Assembly: GCF_024679095.1 (NCBI RefSeq)
Contig: NW_026111785.1
Coordinates: 62,001-126,000 of the forward strand
Source of the DNA: Eriocheir sinensis
Lineage: Eukaryota > Arthropoda > Malacostraca > Decapoda > Varunidae
DNA length: 64,000 bases
Direction: 5' to 3'
Shown here: positions 1 through 12,315 of the stretch, piece after piece
Layout of the letters: the number at the start of each line of letters is the position of its first letter
Position numbering within the stretch: position 1 is the first letter of the stretch
Made by a program: the position numbers and the translations under genes
The notes under the pieces: model-generated
What the model saw: the letters and a program-made list of their open reading frames with translations, nothing else
The model's database searches: none
What the model was told of the DNA's origin: nothing

Positions 1-457
1 TGCATATCTATTTCAATACAAATTTACGTTATTGTATGTGCATTTTGTATATTTATTTTAATACAAATTCAAATATTTTTTGTGTATTTTGGTATATATA
101 ATTTTATAAAAAATGCGTTATTTTATAGGTATTTTCCATCTCAGTTTTCATACAAATGTAAATTATTTTATTAATATTCTGGTTATATATTTTGATACGA
201 TTTTATATTATACTATTTGTGTTTTGTATATATTTTTTATACATATTTTCATTATTTAATGTGTATTTTTATATATATTTTATACAAATTAACGTTATTT
301 TAAGTGTATTTGTTTATATAATTTCATTCAAATTTACATTATTTTAAGTGTATTTTGTATATGTATTTCAATACAAATTTACCTAATTTTATGTGTATTT
401 TGTATATTTATTTTCATACAAATTTAAATTATTTTTGTGTTTTTTTGTATATACATA
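1..457 (+). repeat. Satellite block, T-rich strand on plus
   Basis: Satellite reading TGTATTTTGTATAT on the plus strand, entering the window mid-array. Its order of monomers is the reverse complement of about 3598-4055, including the unusual AAAACTAAGATGCAAAATAC monomer there, so this block is one arm of an inverted duplication. It ends at a switch point reading TACATATAGAGTAAATTTC. Confidence 0.85.
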
Positions 458-920
458 TAGAGTAAATTTCTATGAAAATATATATTCAAAATACATATAA
501 AATTATGTAAATAAGTATAAAAATATATATATCAAATACACCTAAAAAAATGAAAATTCGTATCAAAATACATAAACAAAATTCCGATAAAAGAACGTAT
601 ATTTGTAGGAAAATAAATATACAAAATACAAAAAAAATTACGAAAATTTGAATAAAAATATATACAAAAAAACAAAAAAATTAATTTCAATTTGTATGAA
701 AATAGATATACAAAATACACATATAATTAGTTAAATTTGTATTTAAATACATGTACAAAATTCACATAAAATAATGTAAATTTGTATGAAATGAAAACAA
801 ATTCACATAAAATAACGTACATTTGTATAAAATAGATATACAAAATATACATAGAATAATGTAAAATCGTATCAAAATAAATACACAGAATATCAATAAA
901 ATAATGTTTACTTGTATAAA
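458..920 (-). repeat. Satellite block, T-rich strand on minus
   Basis: A-rich reading on plus. It is the reverse complement of about 3150-3597, with the same AAATGAAAATTCG and TCCGATAAAAGAACG monomers, so the switch at 457 and the one at 3597 are the same junction seen from opposite strands. The block ends near 905-925 in ACTTGTATAAATACATATAT. Confidence 0.85.
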
Positions 921-3597
921 TACATATATATATATTTTCATAGAAATTTACTCTATTTTATGTGTATTCGTATATATATTTTGATACAAATTTACATTAT
1001 TTATGTGTATTTCGCATATCTATTTCAATAAAATTTTCTTTATTGTATGTGCCTTTTGTATATTTATTTTGATACAAATTTAATTATTTTATGTGTATTT
1101 TTGTATATATATTTTTAAACAAATATGCGTTATTATATGGGTATTTTGCATCTTTATTTTCATACAAATTTACATTATTTTATTGAAAGTCTGTTTATTT
1201 ATTTTGATACGATTTTACGTTATTCTGTGTATTTTGTATATATATTTTTAGACATATTTACATTATTTAATGTATATTTTGTACATACATTTTATGGAAA
1301 TTTACGTTATCTTATGTGTATTTGTTTATATATTTTCATACAAATTTACATTATTTTATATGTATTTTGTATATGTATTTCAATAAAAATTTGCCTAATT
1401 TCATGTGTATTTTGCATATCTATTTTCAAACATATTTAAATTATTTTTGTGTATTTTTGAATATATTTTTATACAAATTTTTGTTATTTTATTTGTATTT
1501 TGTATATATATTTTCCTACAAATATACATTCTTTTTGAGGAAATTTTGTTTATTTATTTTGATACGAATTTACACTATTTTATGTGTATTTTGTATATAT
1601 ATATTTTTCTATGTATTTACATTATTTTATGTGTATTTTGTATATATATTTTCATAAAAATTTACGTAATTTTATTGTGTGTATTCGTATATATTTTGAT
1701 AAAAAATTGCATTATTTTATGTGTTTTTTGCATATCTATTTCAATAAAAATCTACCTTATTGTATGTGTATTTTGTATATTTATTTTAATACAAATTCAA
1801 TTATTTTATGTGTATTTTTGTATATATTTTTTTTTAAATATGAGTTATTTTATGGGTATTTTGCATCTTTAATTTTATAAATTTTTACATTACGTACATA
1901 TCTTTTATACGTATTTACATTATTTAATGCATATTTTGTTTATATATTTTTATACAAATTTACGTTATTATATGTTTATTTGAATATATATTTTGATACA
2001 AATTTACATTATTTTATGTATTTTCTATATTTATTTCAATTCAAATTAAGCTTATTTTATGTGTCTTTTGTATATCTATTTTCATACAAATTTAATTATT
2101 TTTGTTTATTTTTGTATACAGTTTTATACAATTTTACGTTATTTTATGTGTATTTTGTATATTTATATTTATACAAGTAAACATTCTTTTATTGGCATTT
2201 AGTTTATTTATTTTGATACGAATTTACATTATTTTATGTGTATTTTGTATACATTTTCTTATACGTATTTACTTCATTTTATGTGTATTTTGTATATATA
2301 TTTTTATATAAATCTACGTTATTTTATGTGTATTCGAATATATATTTTGAAACGAATTTATATTGTTTTATGTGTATTTTGCATATCTATTTCAATACAA
2401 ATTTACCTTATTGTATGTGCATTTTGTATATTTATTGTAATACAAATTTAAATATTTTATGTGTATTTTGGTATATATATTTTCATAAAAAATTCGTTGT
2501 TTTATGGGTATTTTGCATCTTTATTTTCATACAAATTTACATTATTTTATTAATATTCTGTGTATTTATTTTGATACTATTTCACATTATTCTATTTGTG
2601 TTTTGTACATATTTTTTTACACATATTTACATTATTTAATGTGTATTTTCTATATATATTTCATAAAAATTTACATTATTTTAAGTGTATTTGTTTATAT
2701 ATTTTCATTCAAATTTACATTATTTTATGTGTATTTTGTATATGTATTTCAATAGAAATTTAACTAGTTTTATGGGTATTTTGTATATATATTTTTATAC
2801 AAATTTTAATTATTTTTGTGTATTTTTTTAATAGAGTTTTATTCAAATTTACAATATTTTATGTGTATTTTGTATATCTATTTTCATACAAATACACATT
2901 CTTTTATTGATATTTTGTTTATTTATTTTGATGCGAATTTACATTATTTAATGTGTATTGTGTATATATATTTTTATACGTATTTACGTCATTTCATGTG
3001 TATATTGTATATATATTCCTATAGAAATATACGTTATTTTATGTGAATTCGTATATATATTTTGAAACAAATATACATTGTTTTATGTGCATTTTGTATA
3101 TTTTTTCAATACAAATTTACCTTATTGTACGTGCATTTTGTATATTAATTTTAATACAAATTTAATTATTCTATGTGTATTCTTGTATATGTATTTAAAA
3201 AAAAATATGCTTTATTTTATGGGTATTTTGCATCTTTATTTTCATACAAAATTACATTATTTTATTGATATTCTGTGTATTTATTTTGATACGATTTTAC
3301 ATTATTCTATGTATATTTTGTATAATTATATGTGTATTTTGTATATCTATTTTCATTCAAATTGAAATTTATTTTTTTGTTTTTTTGTATATATTTTTAT
3401 TCAAATTTTCGTATTTTTATGTGTATTTTGTATATTTATTTTCCTACAGATATACGTTCTTTTATCGGAATTTGGTTTATTTATTTTAATACGAATTTTC
3501 ATTTTTTTAGGTGTATTTGATATATATATTTTTATACTTATTCACATAATTTTATGTGTATTTTGAATATATATTTTCATAGAAATTTACTCTATAT
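921..3597 (+). repeat. Super-repeat copy 1 (order b-c-d-a)
   Basis: T-rich satellite. The marker monomer appears in four distinguishable forms: b at 1125 (ATGCGTTATTATATGGG), c at 1840 (ATGAGTTATTTTATGGG), d near 2491 (TTCGTTGTTTTATGGG) and a at 3207 (ATGCTTTATTTTATGGG). Spacings are about 715, 651 and 716 bp. The same order is found at 12316-15553, 17673-21133 and 32220-34900. It ends at the recurrent switch TTTACTCTATATGTATATAC. Confidence 0.85.
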
Positions 3598-4777
3598 GTA
3601 TATACAAAAAAACACAAAAAATAATTTAAATTTGTATGAAAATAAATATACAAAATACACATAAAATTAGGTAGATTTGTATTGAAATACATATGATAAA
3701 TACACTTAAAATAATGTAAATTTGAATGAAATTATATAAACAAATACACTTAAAATAACGTTAATTTGTATAAAATATATATAAAAAATACACATTAAAT
3801 AATGAAAATATATATAAAAAAATATATACAAAACACAAATAGTATAATATAAAATCGTATCAAAATATATACACAGAATATTAATAAAATAATGTACATT
3901 TGTATGAAAACTAAGATGCAAAATACCTATAAATAACGCATTTTTTTTTAAATTATATATACCAAAATAGACATAAAATATTTGAATTTGTATTAAAATA
4001 AATATACAAAATGCACATACAATAAGGAAAATTTGTATTGAAATAGATATGCAAAAAACATATAAAACAATGTAAATTTGTTTCAAAAGATATATACGAA
4101 TACACATAAAATAACGTAGATTTCTATAAATATATATATACAAAATACAAATAAAATTAAGTAAATGCGAATCAAAAATGTATACAAAATACACATAAAA
4201 TAGTGTAAATTCGTATAAATATAAATAAACAGAATACCTATAAGAGAATGTGTATTTGTATAAATATAAATATACAAAATGCATATAAAGTAACGTAAAT
4301 TTGTATAAAACTATATACAAAAATACACAAAAGTAATTAAATTTGCATGAAAATAGATATACAAAATACGCACAAAATAAGCTAAATTTGAATTGAAATA
4401 TATATACAAAATACATAAAATAAAGTAAATTCGTTTCAAAATATTTTTAACAAATACACATATAATAACGTAGATTTGTAAAAAAAATATATAAACAAAA
4501 TACACATTAAGTAATGTAAATACGTATAAAAAAATATTTACAAAATACACAAATAATCAAGTCATTCGTATCAAAATAAATAAACAAAACTAATTAAATA
4601 ATGTAAATTTGTATGAAAACATATACAATACACATAAAATAACGCTTTAAGTTTCTATAAAAATATATGTACAAAAATGCACATAAAATTAGTTTGCATA
4701 AAAAAATATATACAAAACACACATTAGATAATGTAAATGAGTATAAAAATATGTATACAAAATACGTATGAAATAAT
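3598..4777 (-). repeat. Satellite block, T-rich strand on minus
   Basis: A-rich reading on plus, matching 15554-16735 in direct orientation monomer by monomer, including the sequence at the left junction (ATGTATATACAAAAAAACAC). The match shows that the 921-3597 block, its switch point and this block were copied together. It ends at AATACGTATGAAATAATC, where the satellite flips. Confidence 0.85.
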
Positions 4778-7270
4778 CTATGTGTTTTTTGTATATATTT
4801 TTTTATACATATTTACATTATTTAATGTTCATTTTGTATATATATTTTATCCAAAGTTACATTATTTTATGTGTATTTGTTTATATATATTTTTTTGTAT
4901 ATATATTTTTCTACGTATTTAAATTATTTTATGTGTATTTTGTATATACATTTTCATAAAAAAATTACGTTATTTTATTGTGTGTATAAGTATATATTTT
5001 GATACAAATTTTATACAAATTCATGTTATTTAATGTGTATTTGTATATATATTTTCATACAAATTTATATTATTTTATGTGTATTTTTTCATATATTTCA
5101 TTGCAAATTTACCTTATTTTATGTTTATTTTGTATATTTATTTCATTCAATTTTAAATTATTTTATGTGTATATTTGTATTTGTATTTAGGTTATTTTAT
5201 GTGTATTTTGTATATATATTTTCATCCAAAATTACATTATTTTATTGGTATTTCTTAATTTAACTCGATACGAGTTTAGATTATTTCATAGGTATTTTGT
5301 ATACATATTTTTATACTCATTTACATTATCTAATGTGTGTTTTGTATATATATTTTTATGCAAATTTATTTAATGTTCATTTTTGTACATATATTTTTAT
5401 AGAAATTTGCGTTATTTTATGTATATAGTTTTATATAAATTTACGTTATTTTATGTGCATTTTGAATATTTATGTTTATACAAATACACATTCTTTTATT
5501 TGTATATTGTTTATTTACATTATACGAATTTACATTATTTTATGTGTATTTTGTATACATTTTTTTATACGTATTTACTTAATATTATGTGTATTTTGTA
5601 TATGTATTTTTATAGAAATCTACGTTATTTTATGTGTATTCGTATATATATTTTGAAACAAATTTACATTATTTTATATGTATTTTGCATATCTATTTCA
5701 ATACAAATTTACCTTATTGTATGTGTATTTTGTATATTTATTTTAATACAAATTCAAATATTTTATGTGTATTTTGGTATCAATAATTTTATAAAAAATG
5801 CGTTATTTTATAGGTATTTTGCATCTTAATTTTCATACAAATTTACATTATTTTATTAATATTCTGTGTATATATTTTGATACGATTTTACATTATACTA
5901 TTTGTGTTTTGTATATATTTTTTTATACATATTTACATTATTTAATGTGTATTTTGAATATATTTCATACAAATTTACGTTATTATATGTGTATTTGTTT
6001 ATATATTTTCTTTCAAATTTACATTATTTTATATGTATTTTGTATATGTATTTCAATACAAATTAACCTAATTTTATGTGTATTTTGTATATTTCTTTTC
6101 ATACAAATTTAAATTATTTTTGTGTATTTTTGTATATAGTTTTATACAAATTTAGGTTATTTTATGTACGCATTTACATTATTTAATGTGTGTTTTGTAT
6201 ATATATTTTTATCCAAAGTTACTTTATTTTACGTTCATTTTTGGACATATATTTTTATGGAAATTAGCGTTATTTTATATGTATTTGTATATGTTTTCTC
6301 ATACAAATTTACATTATTTTATTGATATTTTGTTTATTTAGTTTGATACGAATTACATGATTATATGTGCATTTTGTACATATTTTTTTATACGTATTTA
6401 CATTATTTAATGTGTATTTTGTTTATATATTTTAAACAAATTTACGTTATTATATGTATTTTTATAAATATTTTGATACAAATTTACATTATTTTATGTA
6501 TTTTGTATATACATTTCAATTCAAATCTAGCTTATTTTATCTGTATTTTGTATATCTATTTTCATACGGATTTAATAACTTCTGTGTATTTTTGTATATA
6601 GTTTTATACAAATTTACGTTATTTTATGTGTATTTTGTATATTTATATTTATACAAATACACATTCTTTTATTGGTATTTTGTTTATTTATTTTGAAACG
6701 AATTTAAATTATTTTATGTGTATTTTGTATACATTTTCTTATACGTATTTACTTCATTTTATGTGTATTTTGTATATATATTTTTATACAAATCTACGTT
6801 ATTTTATGTGTATTCGTATATATATTTTGAAACAAATTTACATTGTTTTATATATATTTTGCATATCTATTTCAATACAGATTTACCTTATTGTATGTGT
6901 ATTTTGTATATTTATTTTAATACAAATTATTTTTTTCATGTGTATTTGGTATATATATTTAAAAAAAAAAGCGTTATTTAATGGATATATTGCATCTTTA
7001 TTTTCATACAAATTTACATTGTTTTATTAATATTCTGTGTATTTATTTTGATACGATTCTACATTGTTCTATTTGTGTTTTGTATATATTTTTTTTATAC
7101 ATATTTACATTATTTAATGTGTATTTTGTATATTTTAAAACAAATTTACGTTATTTTATGCGCATCTGTTAAAATATTTTGATAGAAATTTACATTATTT
7201 TATGTATTTTGTATATATATTTCAATACAAATTTAGTTTATTTTATGTATATTTTGTATTTCTATTTTCA
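4778..7270 (+). repeat. Satellite block, T-rich strand on plus
   Basis: T-rich satellite. It includes the distinctive stretch around 5140-5290 (TTTCATTCAATTTTAAATTA, then TTTGTATTTAGGTTATTTTA, then CTTAATTTAACTCGATACG) that also occurs at 28400-28540 and 46850-46985 on plus and is reversed at 16740-16870 and 22980-23110. The last 300 bp are the reverse complement of about 45580-45885. Confidence 0.85.
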
Positions 7271-7377
7271 TTCGTATCAAAATAAATACACAAAATAGCA
7301 ATAAAATAATGTAAATTTGTATGAGAAAACATATACAAATACACATAAAATAACGCAAATTTCTAAAAAAATATATG
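7271..7377 (-). repeat. Satellite block left of the LINE
   Basis: Short A-rich piece from the switch TTTTCATTCGTATCAAAAT to the LINE. It reads ATGAGAAAACATATAC, then AACGCAAATTTCTA, then ATATATG, exactly the monomers that precede GTACAAAAATGCACAT at about 59261-59310. This identifies the unoccupied version of the LINE target. Confidence 0.85.
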
Positions 7378-7526
7378 GAAACATGGAAACATGGACTAGC
7401 AGGCAGCAGAAAGCCTGTTGGCTCATTACTAGGCTGCCTGCGTTCAGTGATTTAATCAATCCGTTTGCCACAGGAGTGGCTTGCAGGGAAGGATTAAAGC
7501 ACTTGTGTACCTACTCTTGGGAACGT
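7377..7526 (-). other. LINE 3' UTR with 8-bp terminal repeat
   Basis: About 150 bp from the ORF stop to the satellite. On the minus strand it ends in two perfect copies of ATGTTTCC (7392-7377) with no poly(A). Short 8-bp tandem repeats at the 3' end are the family hallmark of CR1 elements, where they are thought to be recognised by the RT. The preceding GGCAGCCTAGTAATGAGCC and its near-complement GCAGGCAGC could form a small stem. Confidence 0.8.
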
Positions 7527-8005
7527 TCAGTTCACTCCTGTTGCAGCAAAGTGGCGATCAATGCGTTTCTTGAAGGAGTTGATGGTCTCTGCGCTAACCA
7601 CTTCTGCAGGAAGGCTGTTCCAGTGGCGAACAACTCTATTCGAGAAATAACTCCTGCCGATGTCGGTATTGCATCGCTTTGCTTGAATTGTTTTTCCGTT
7701 GTTTCTTGTTCTCAGGTTAGTTTGTAGCGTGAAGAGTTTGGAGTGATCAACGTTGCTGAGCTTGTTCAGGTACTTAAAGACTTGTATCATGTCTCCCCGC
7801 AGTCGTCTCTTTTCCAACGTGAAGAGGTTGAGTCGCTCGAGTCGTTCTTCATAGGGTTTCGTCCTCAGTGATGGTATCATCTTCGTGGCGCGGCGCTGTA
7901 CTCTCTCAAGTAATTCAATGTCTTTCCTGTAATTAGGAGACCAGAATTGCACGGCGTATTCCAGGTGGGGCCTTACCAGCGAATTATACAAGGATAACAT
8001 AACCC
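7527..8005 (-). pseudogene. LINE ORF2 segment 4: C-terminal domain and stop
   Basis: The third minus frame carries SLYNSLVRPHLEYAVQFW, then ELLERVQRRATKMI, LEKRRLRGDMIQVFKYL, a basic stretch, and a C-terminus near HWNSLPAEVV. It stops at 7527. This C-terminal block after the thumb is shared by CR1 and Jockey-group LINEs. The clean stop followed by a UTR shows that the 3' end of the element is complete. Confidence 0.92.
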
Positions 8006-8269
8006 GGCGTCTTGTATTCGAAGTTCCTCGATATGAACCCAAGCATTGTATTGGCTTTCTTACAGGCGGACTTGCAGTGTTTTGTTTGTTTCAAGTCACT
8101 GCTGATGGTGACCCCGAGGTCTCTTTCCTCTTGCACAACATGTAGTGGTGCGCCACCCATGTGGTATATGTGGTTGCTGTTTCTGGATCCGATATGCATT
8201 ACTTTACATTTGGTAGTGTTGAAGGACATCTGCCATTTTTCTGACCACCGAGTGATCTGGTCCAGGTCT
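8006..8269 (-). pseudogene. LINE RT segment 3: thumb region
   Basis: The frame returns to that of segment 1. It encodes [20 protein letters not shown] and then CKVMHIG and ERDLGV, the conserved stretch that follows the FADD box in CR1 and Jockey-type RTs. The family pattern is lost after NFEYKT, so the third frameshift lies at about 8004-8010. Confidence 0.9.
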
Positions 8270-8442
8270 CTGGATAATTTCGCAGTCTGCCGTCGTGAGG
8301 GCCTTCCCACCCACCTTTGTGTCGTCGGCAAATTTTGAAAGATTGGATTTTAATCCTAGTTCTAGGTCGTTAATATATATGATGAAAAGTATGGGTCCCA
8401 GCACTGACCCCTGTGGCACTCCACTTGTGACCGGGAGCCACT
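8270..8442 (-). pseudogene. LINE RT segment 2: motifs B and C
   Basis: In the next frame the minus strand encodes [11 protein letters not shown] (8425-8393), the RT motif B that helps bind template and dNTP. It then encodes FADD (8332-8321), the catalytic motif C with its two aspartates. Both motifs are intact. After IIQR the reading becomes unlike RT (PGPDHSVV), placing the second frameshift at about 8267-8275. Confidence 0.92.
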
Positions 8443-9130
8443 CGAGGCCTGTCCGTTGAGTACAACTCGTTGTTTTCTTTCTGTGAGCCAGTCTTTGATC
8501 CACGCTGTCAGATCGTCGCCTAATCCCGCCGACTTCAGTTTCTTGAGGAGTCTTTCATGTGGCACTTTGTCAAAGGCTTTCTGAAAGTCTAGATATATAA
8601 CATCACTGGGGATATGATTATCCCAGTTTTCATAGATACCTTGGAAGAAGTCCAATAAATTGGTTAAGCATGAGCGTTTGTTCCTGAAACCGTGCTGAGC
8701 ATCGGAAATGATGTTGTTGTCTTCAAGGAACCTAACGAGTTTGTCTCTGATGATCTTCTCGAGGATTTTTCCCGCCACTGAGGTCAGGCTGATTGGTCTG
8801 TAGTTTAGGGCCACACTTTTGTCTCCCTTTTTGTAGATCGGTGTTACGTTCGCTTGTTTCCAGTCTTTCGGGACTTTGTTTTGTTGTAGTGACAGATTGT
8901 AGATGGCGGTGAGTGGCTTGAGGATTTGCTGCTTGAGTTCCTTGAGCAGCCTGGGTGACAAGTCGTCGGGTCCGGTAGACTTGTTTGTCTCGAGTTTGTC
9001 TAGGTACTTTTTCACATCCCGTTCGTCGATTGTACCAATTTCTAGGGGAGTGATTCCCATCGGTGGGGAAGGGCTCTCGGGTACGGACTGGGTATTCTCG
9101 ACCGTGAACACAGACGCGAAGTTCCTGTTT
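8440..9130 (-). pseudogene. LINE RT segment 1: fingers and palm, motifs 0 to A
   Basis: The open frame runs on the minus strand from an ATG at 9177 inside the satellite, so its first 16 residues are satellite and real LINE sequence starts at about residue 17 (NRNFASVFTVEN). Recognisable RT landmarks are STGPDDL (residues 67-73), NYRPISL (125-131), QHGFR (161-165) and YLDFQKAFDKVPH (195-207), whose Asp197 is the first catalytic aspartate. Beyond about residue 245 the reading leaves the family pattern, which places the first frameshift near 8440. The satellite-LINE read-through is an accident of an open satellite frame. Confidence 0.92.
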
Positions 9131-10600
9131 GCACATAAAATAAAGTAAATTTGCACAAAAACATATATACAAAACACACATTAAATAATGTAAATGCGTA
9201 CATAAAATAACCTAAATTTGTATAAAACTATATACAAAAATACACAAAAATATTTAAAATTTGTATGAAAAGAAATATACAAAAACACATAAAATTAGGT
9301 AAATTTGTATTGAAATACATATACAAAATACACATAAAATAATGTAAATTTGAATGAAAATATATATACAAATACACTTAAAATAACGTAAATTTGTATA
9401 AAATATATATGCAAGATATACATTAAATAATGTAAATGTGTATAAAAAATATATACAAAAAAGAAATAGAATAATGTAAAATTATATCAATATAAATACA
9501 CAGAATATCAATAAAATAATGTAAATTTGTATGAAAAGAGAGATGCAAAATTCAAATAAAATAGAGCATTTTTTTTTAAATATATATACAAAATACACAT
9601 AAAATATTTAAATTTGTATTGAAATAAATATACAAAATGCATATACAGTAAGGTAAATATGTATTGAAAGAGATATTCAAAAATACATATAAAACAAAGT
9701 TAATTTGTTTCAAAATATATATACGAATACACATAAAATAACCTAGATTTCTATAGAAATATATATACAAAATACACATGAAATTATGTAAATACGTATA
9801 AAAATATATATACAAAATACATATCTAGGTAAATTCGTGTCAAAATAAATAAACAAAATATCATGAAAAGAATGTGTATTTGCATGAAAATAGATAATAG
9901 ATAATAAATTTCTATGAAATATATATGCAAGATACACATTAAATAATGTAAATATGTATAAAAAAATATATACAAAAAACAAATAGAATAATGTGAAATC
10001 GTAACAAAATAAATACACCGAATATTAATAAAATAATGTAAATTTGTATGAAAATAAAGATGCAAAATTCCCTTCAAATAGCGCATTTCTTATAAAAATA
10101 TATATACCAAAATACACAAAAATATTTAAATTTGTATTGAAATAAATATACAAAATGCACATACAATAAGGTAAACTTGTATTAAAAGATATGCAAAAAT
10201 ACATATAAAACAATGTAAATTTGTTTCAAAATATATATACGAATACACATAAAATAACGTAGATTTCTATAAAAATATATATACAAAATACACATAAAAT
10301 TAAGTAAATACGTATAAAAATAGATATACAAAATACACATAGAATAATGTAAAATTGTTTCAAAAAAAATAAACAGAATATAAATAAAATAATGTAAATT
10401 TGTATGAAAATAAAAATGCAAAATACCCATAAAATAAAGCATATTTTTATAAAAATACATATACAAAAATACACATAGCATAATTAAATTTGTATTAAAA
10501 TTAATATCCAAATGCATATACAATAAGGTAAATTTGTGTTGAAAAAATATGCAAAATACACATAAAACTGTAAATTTATTTCAAAATCTATATACGAATA
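9131..10600 (-). repeat. Satellite block right of the LINE
   Basis: A-rich satellite that resumes with GCACATAAAATAAAGTAAAT, exactly the monomer following the empty target at 59310. It includes the landmark GATAATAGATAATAAATT near 9892, also seen at about 50440, 57910, 60085 and 62522 on this strand. It ends at TATATACGAATAC, joined to T-rich satellite. Confidence 0.85.
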
Positions 10601-11940
10601 CTTTTTAATGTTTATTTTGTATGTGTATTTTGTAAATTTATATTTATTCAAATACACATTCTTTTATTGGTATTATGTTTATTTATTTTGATTCGAATTT
10701 ACATTATTTTATGTGTATTTTGTTTACATTTTTTTATACGTATTTACTTAATTTTATGTGTATTTTCTATATATATTTTTATAGAAATCTACGTTATTTT
10801 ATGTGTATTCGTATATATATTTTGAAACAAATTTACATTGTTTTATATGTATTTTTGCATATCTCTTTCAATAGAAGTTTACCTTATTGTATGTGCATTT
10901 TGTATATTTATTTCAATACAAATTTAAATATTTTATGTGTATTTTGGTATATATATTTTTCTAAGAAATGCGCTATTTGATGGGAATTTTGCATCTTTAT
11001 TTTCATTCAAATTTACATCATTTTATTAATATTCGGTGTATTTATTTTGATACGATTTTACATTATTCTATTTGTTTTTTGTATATATATTTTTTTATAC
11101 ATATTTACATTATTTAAAGTGTATCTTGCATATATATTTCATACAAATTTATTATCTATTATTTATTTTCATACATATACACATTATTTTCATGATATTT
11201 TTTTTATTTATTTTGACACGAATTTACATTACTTAATATGTATTTTTAATATATATTTTTATACGTATTTACATAATTTCATGTGTATTTTGTATATATA
11301 TTTCTATAGAAATCTACGTTATTTTATGTGTATTCGTATATATATTTTGAAACAAATTTACATTGTTTTATATGTATTTTTGAATATCTCTTTCAATACA
11401 AATTTACCTTACTGTATATGCATTTTGTATATTTATTTCAATACAAATTTTAAAATTTTATGTGTATTTTGGTATATATATTTTTAGAAAAAATGCGCTA
11501 TTTTATGGGAATTTTGCATCTTTCTTTTCATACAAATTTACATTATTTTGTTGATATTCTCTGTATTTATTTTGATACGATTTAACATTATTCTATTTCT
11601 TTTTTGTATATATTTTTTTATACACATTTACATTATTTAATGCGTATCTTGCATATATATTTTATACAAATTTACGTTATTTAAGTGTATTTGTTTATAT
11701 ATTTTCATTCAAATTTACATAATTATATGTGTATTTTGTATATGTATTTCAATACAAATTTACCTAATTTTATGTGTATTTTGTATATTTCTCTTCATAA
11801 AAATTTTAATTATTTTTGATCATTTTTGTATATAGTTTTATACATATTTAGGTTATTTTATGTACGTATTTACATTATTTAATGTGTGCTTTGTATATAT
11901 ATTTTAATGCAAATTTACTTTATTTTATGTGCATTTTTGT
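10601..11940 (+). repeat. Satellite block, T-rich strand on plus
   Basis: T-rich satellite with two higher-order repeat passages: marker monomers ATGCGCTATTTGATGGG at about 10968 and ATGCGCTATTTTATGGG near 11493. It carries TTATCTATTATTTATTTTC near 11149, the reverse form of the GATAATAGATAATA landmark. It is similar to 35640-36330. Confidence 0.85.
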
Positions 11941-12315
11941 AAGTTTGTATTGAAATAGATATGCAAAATACATATAAAACAATGTAAATTTGTTTCAAAA
12001 TATATATACGAATACACATAAAATAACGTAGATTTCTATAAAAACATATACAAAATACACATAAAATGAAATAAACACGTATAAAAAAATGAATACAAAA
12101 TACTCATAAAATAATGTAAAATCGAATCAAAATAAAAAACAAAATACCAATAAAAGAATGTGTATTTGTATAAATATAAATATACAAAATACACATAAAA
12201 TATCGTAAAATTGTATTAAACTATATACAAAAATACACAGAAGTAATTAAATTAAATAAATGTTAAATAATGTAAATGCTTATAAAAATTTATATACAAA
12301 GTACATATAAAATAA
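11941..12315 (-). repeat. Short satellite block, T-rich strand on minus
   Basis: About 375 bp of A-rich satellite. The left edge cuts into a monomer (TTTTTGTAAGTTTGTATTG), suggesting a rearrangement breakpoint inside a monomer. It is followed by a switch near AAAATAATACAAATTTAATT. Confidence 0.8.

Larger units (their letters stand above)
7378..9130 (-). mobile_element. 5'-truncated CR1-clade non-LTR retrotransposon (LINE)
   Basis: A 1.75-kb island of ordinary base composition in the satellite. On the minus strand it encodes the reverse transcriptase and C-terminal part of a LINE ORF2-type polyprotein, then a 3' UTR of about 150 bp. CR1-type features are the RT motifs, the C-terminal block with PHLEY and ERVQRRATKMI, and a 3' end made of 8-bp repeats instead of a poly(A) tail (ATGTTTCC twice, 7377-7392). 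The endonuclease domain and any ORF1 are missing because the copy is 5'-truncated at about 9130. Three frameshifts make it dead. The satellite on both sides is continuous with copies elsewhere that lack the element. Jockey-clade membership is the main alternative; the tail favours CR1. Confidence 0.95.
7527..9130 (-). pseudogene. Degenerate LINE ORF2 fragment (reverse transcriptase)
   Basis: The RT coding region is spread over four overlapping frame segments, read from 9130 down to the stop at 7527, with frame changes near 8440, 8270 and 8006. The total would be roughly 530 residues, where complete CR1 ORF2 proteins run to roughly 900-1000. The enzyme copies element RNA into DNA at a nicked genomic target (target-primed reverse transcription). 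Here the endonuclease domain that makes the nick is absent, so no autonomous activity is possible. I infer ordinary decay after insertion or, in part, a parent that was already defective. Confidence 0.93.

Noticed and set aside
1405..1872. Open frame of 155 codons rich in Ile, Tyr, Phe and Cys, and many like it up to 301 codons
   Set aside because: It repeats every 15 residues in step with the 45-bp satellite, overlaps other open frames in two more frames, and has no domain. It is satellite translated by chance.
7317..7727. 136-codon plus frame across satellite and LINE
   Set aside because: It is antisense to the LINE C-terminal coding region and starts in satellite. The plus frame at 8012-8338 is likewise the antisense shadow of the RT.
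8362..9177. An intact reverse transcriptase gene
   Set aside because: The frame lacks motifs B and C, which lie in another frame, has no endonuclease domain, and its first 16 residues are satellite.
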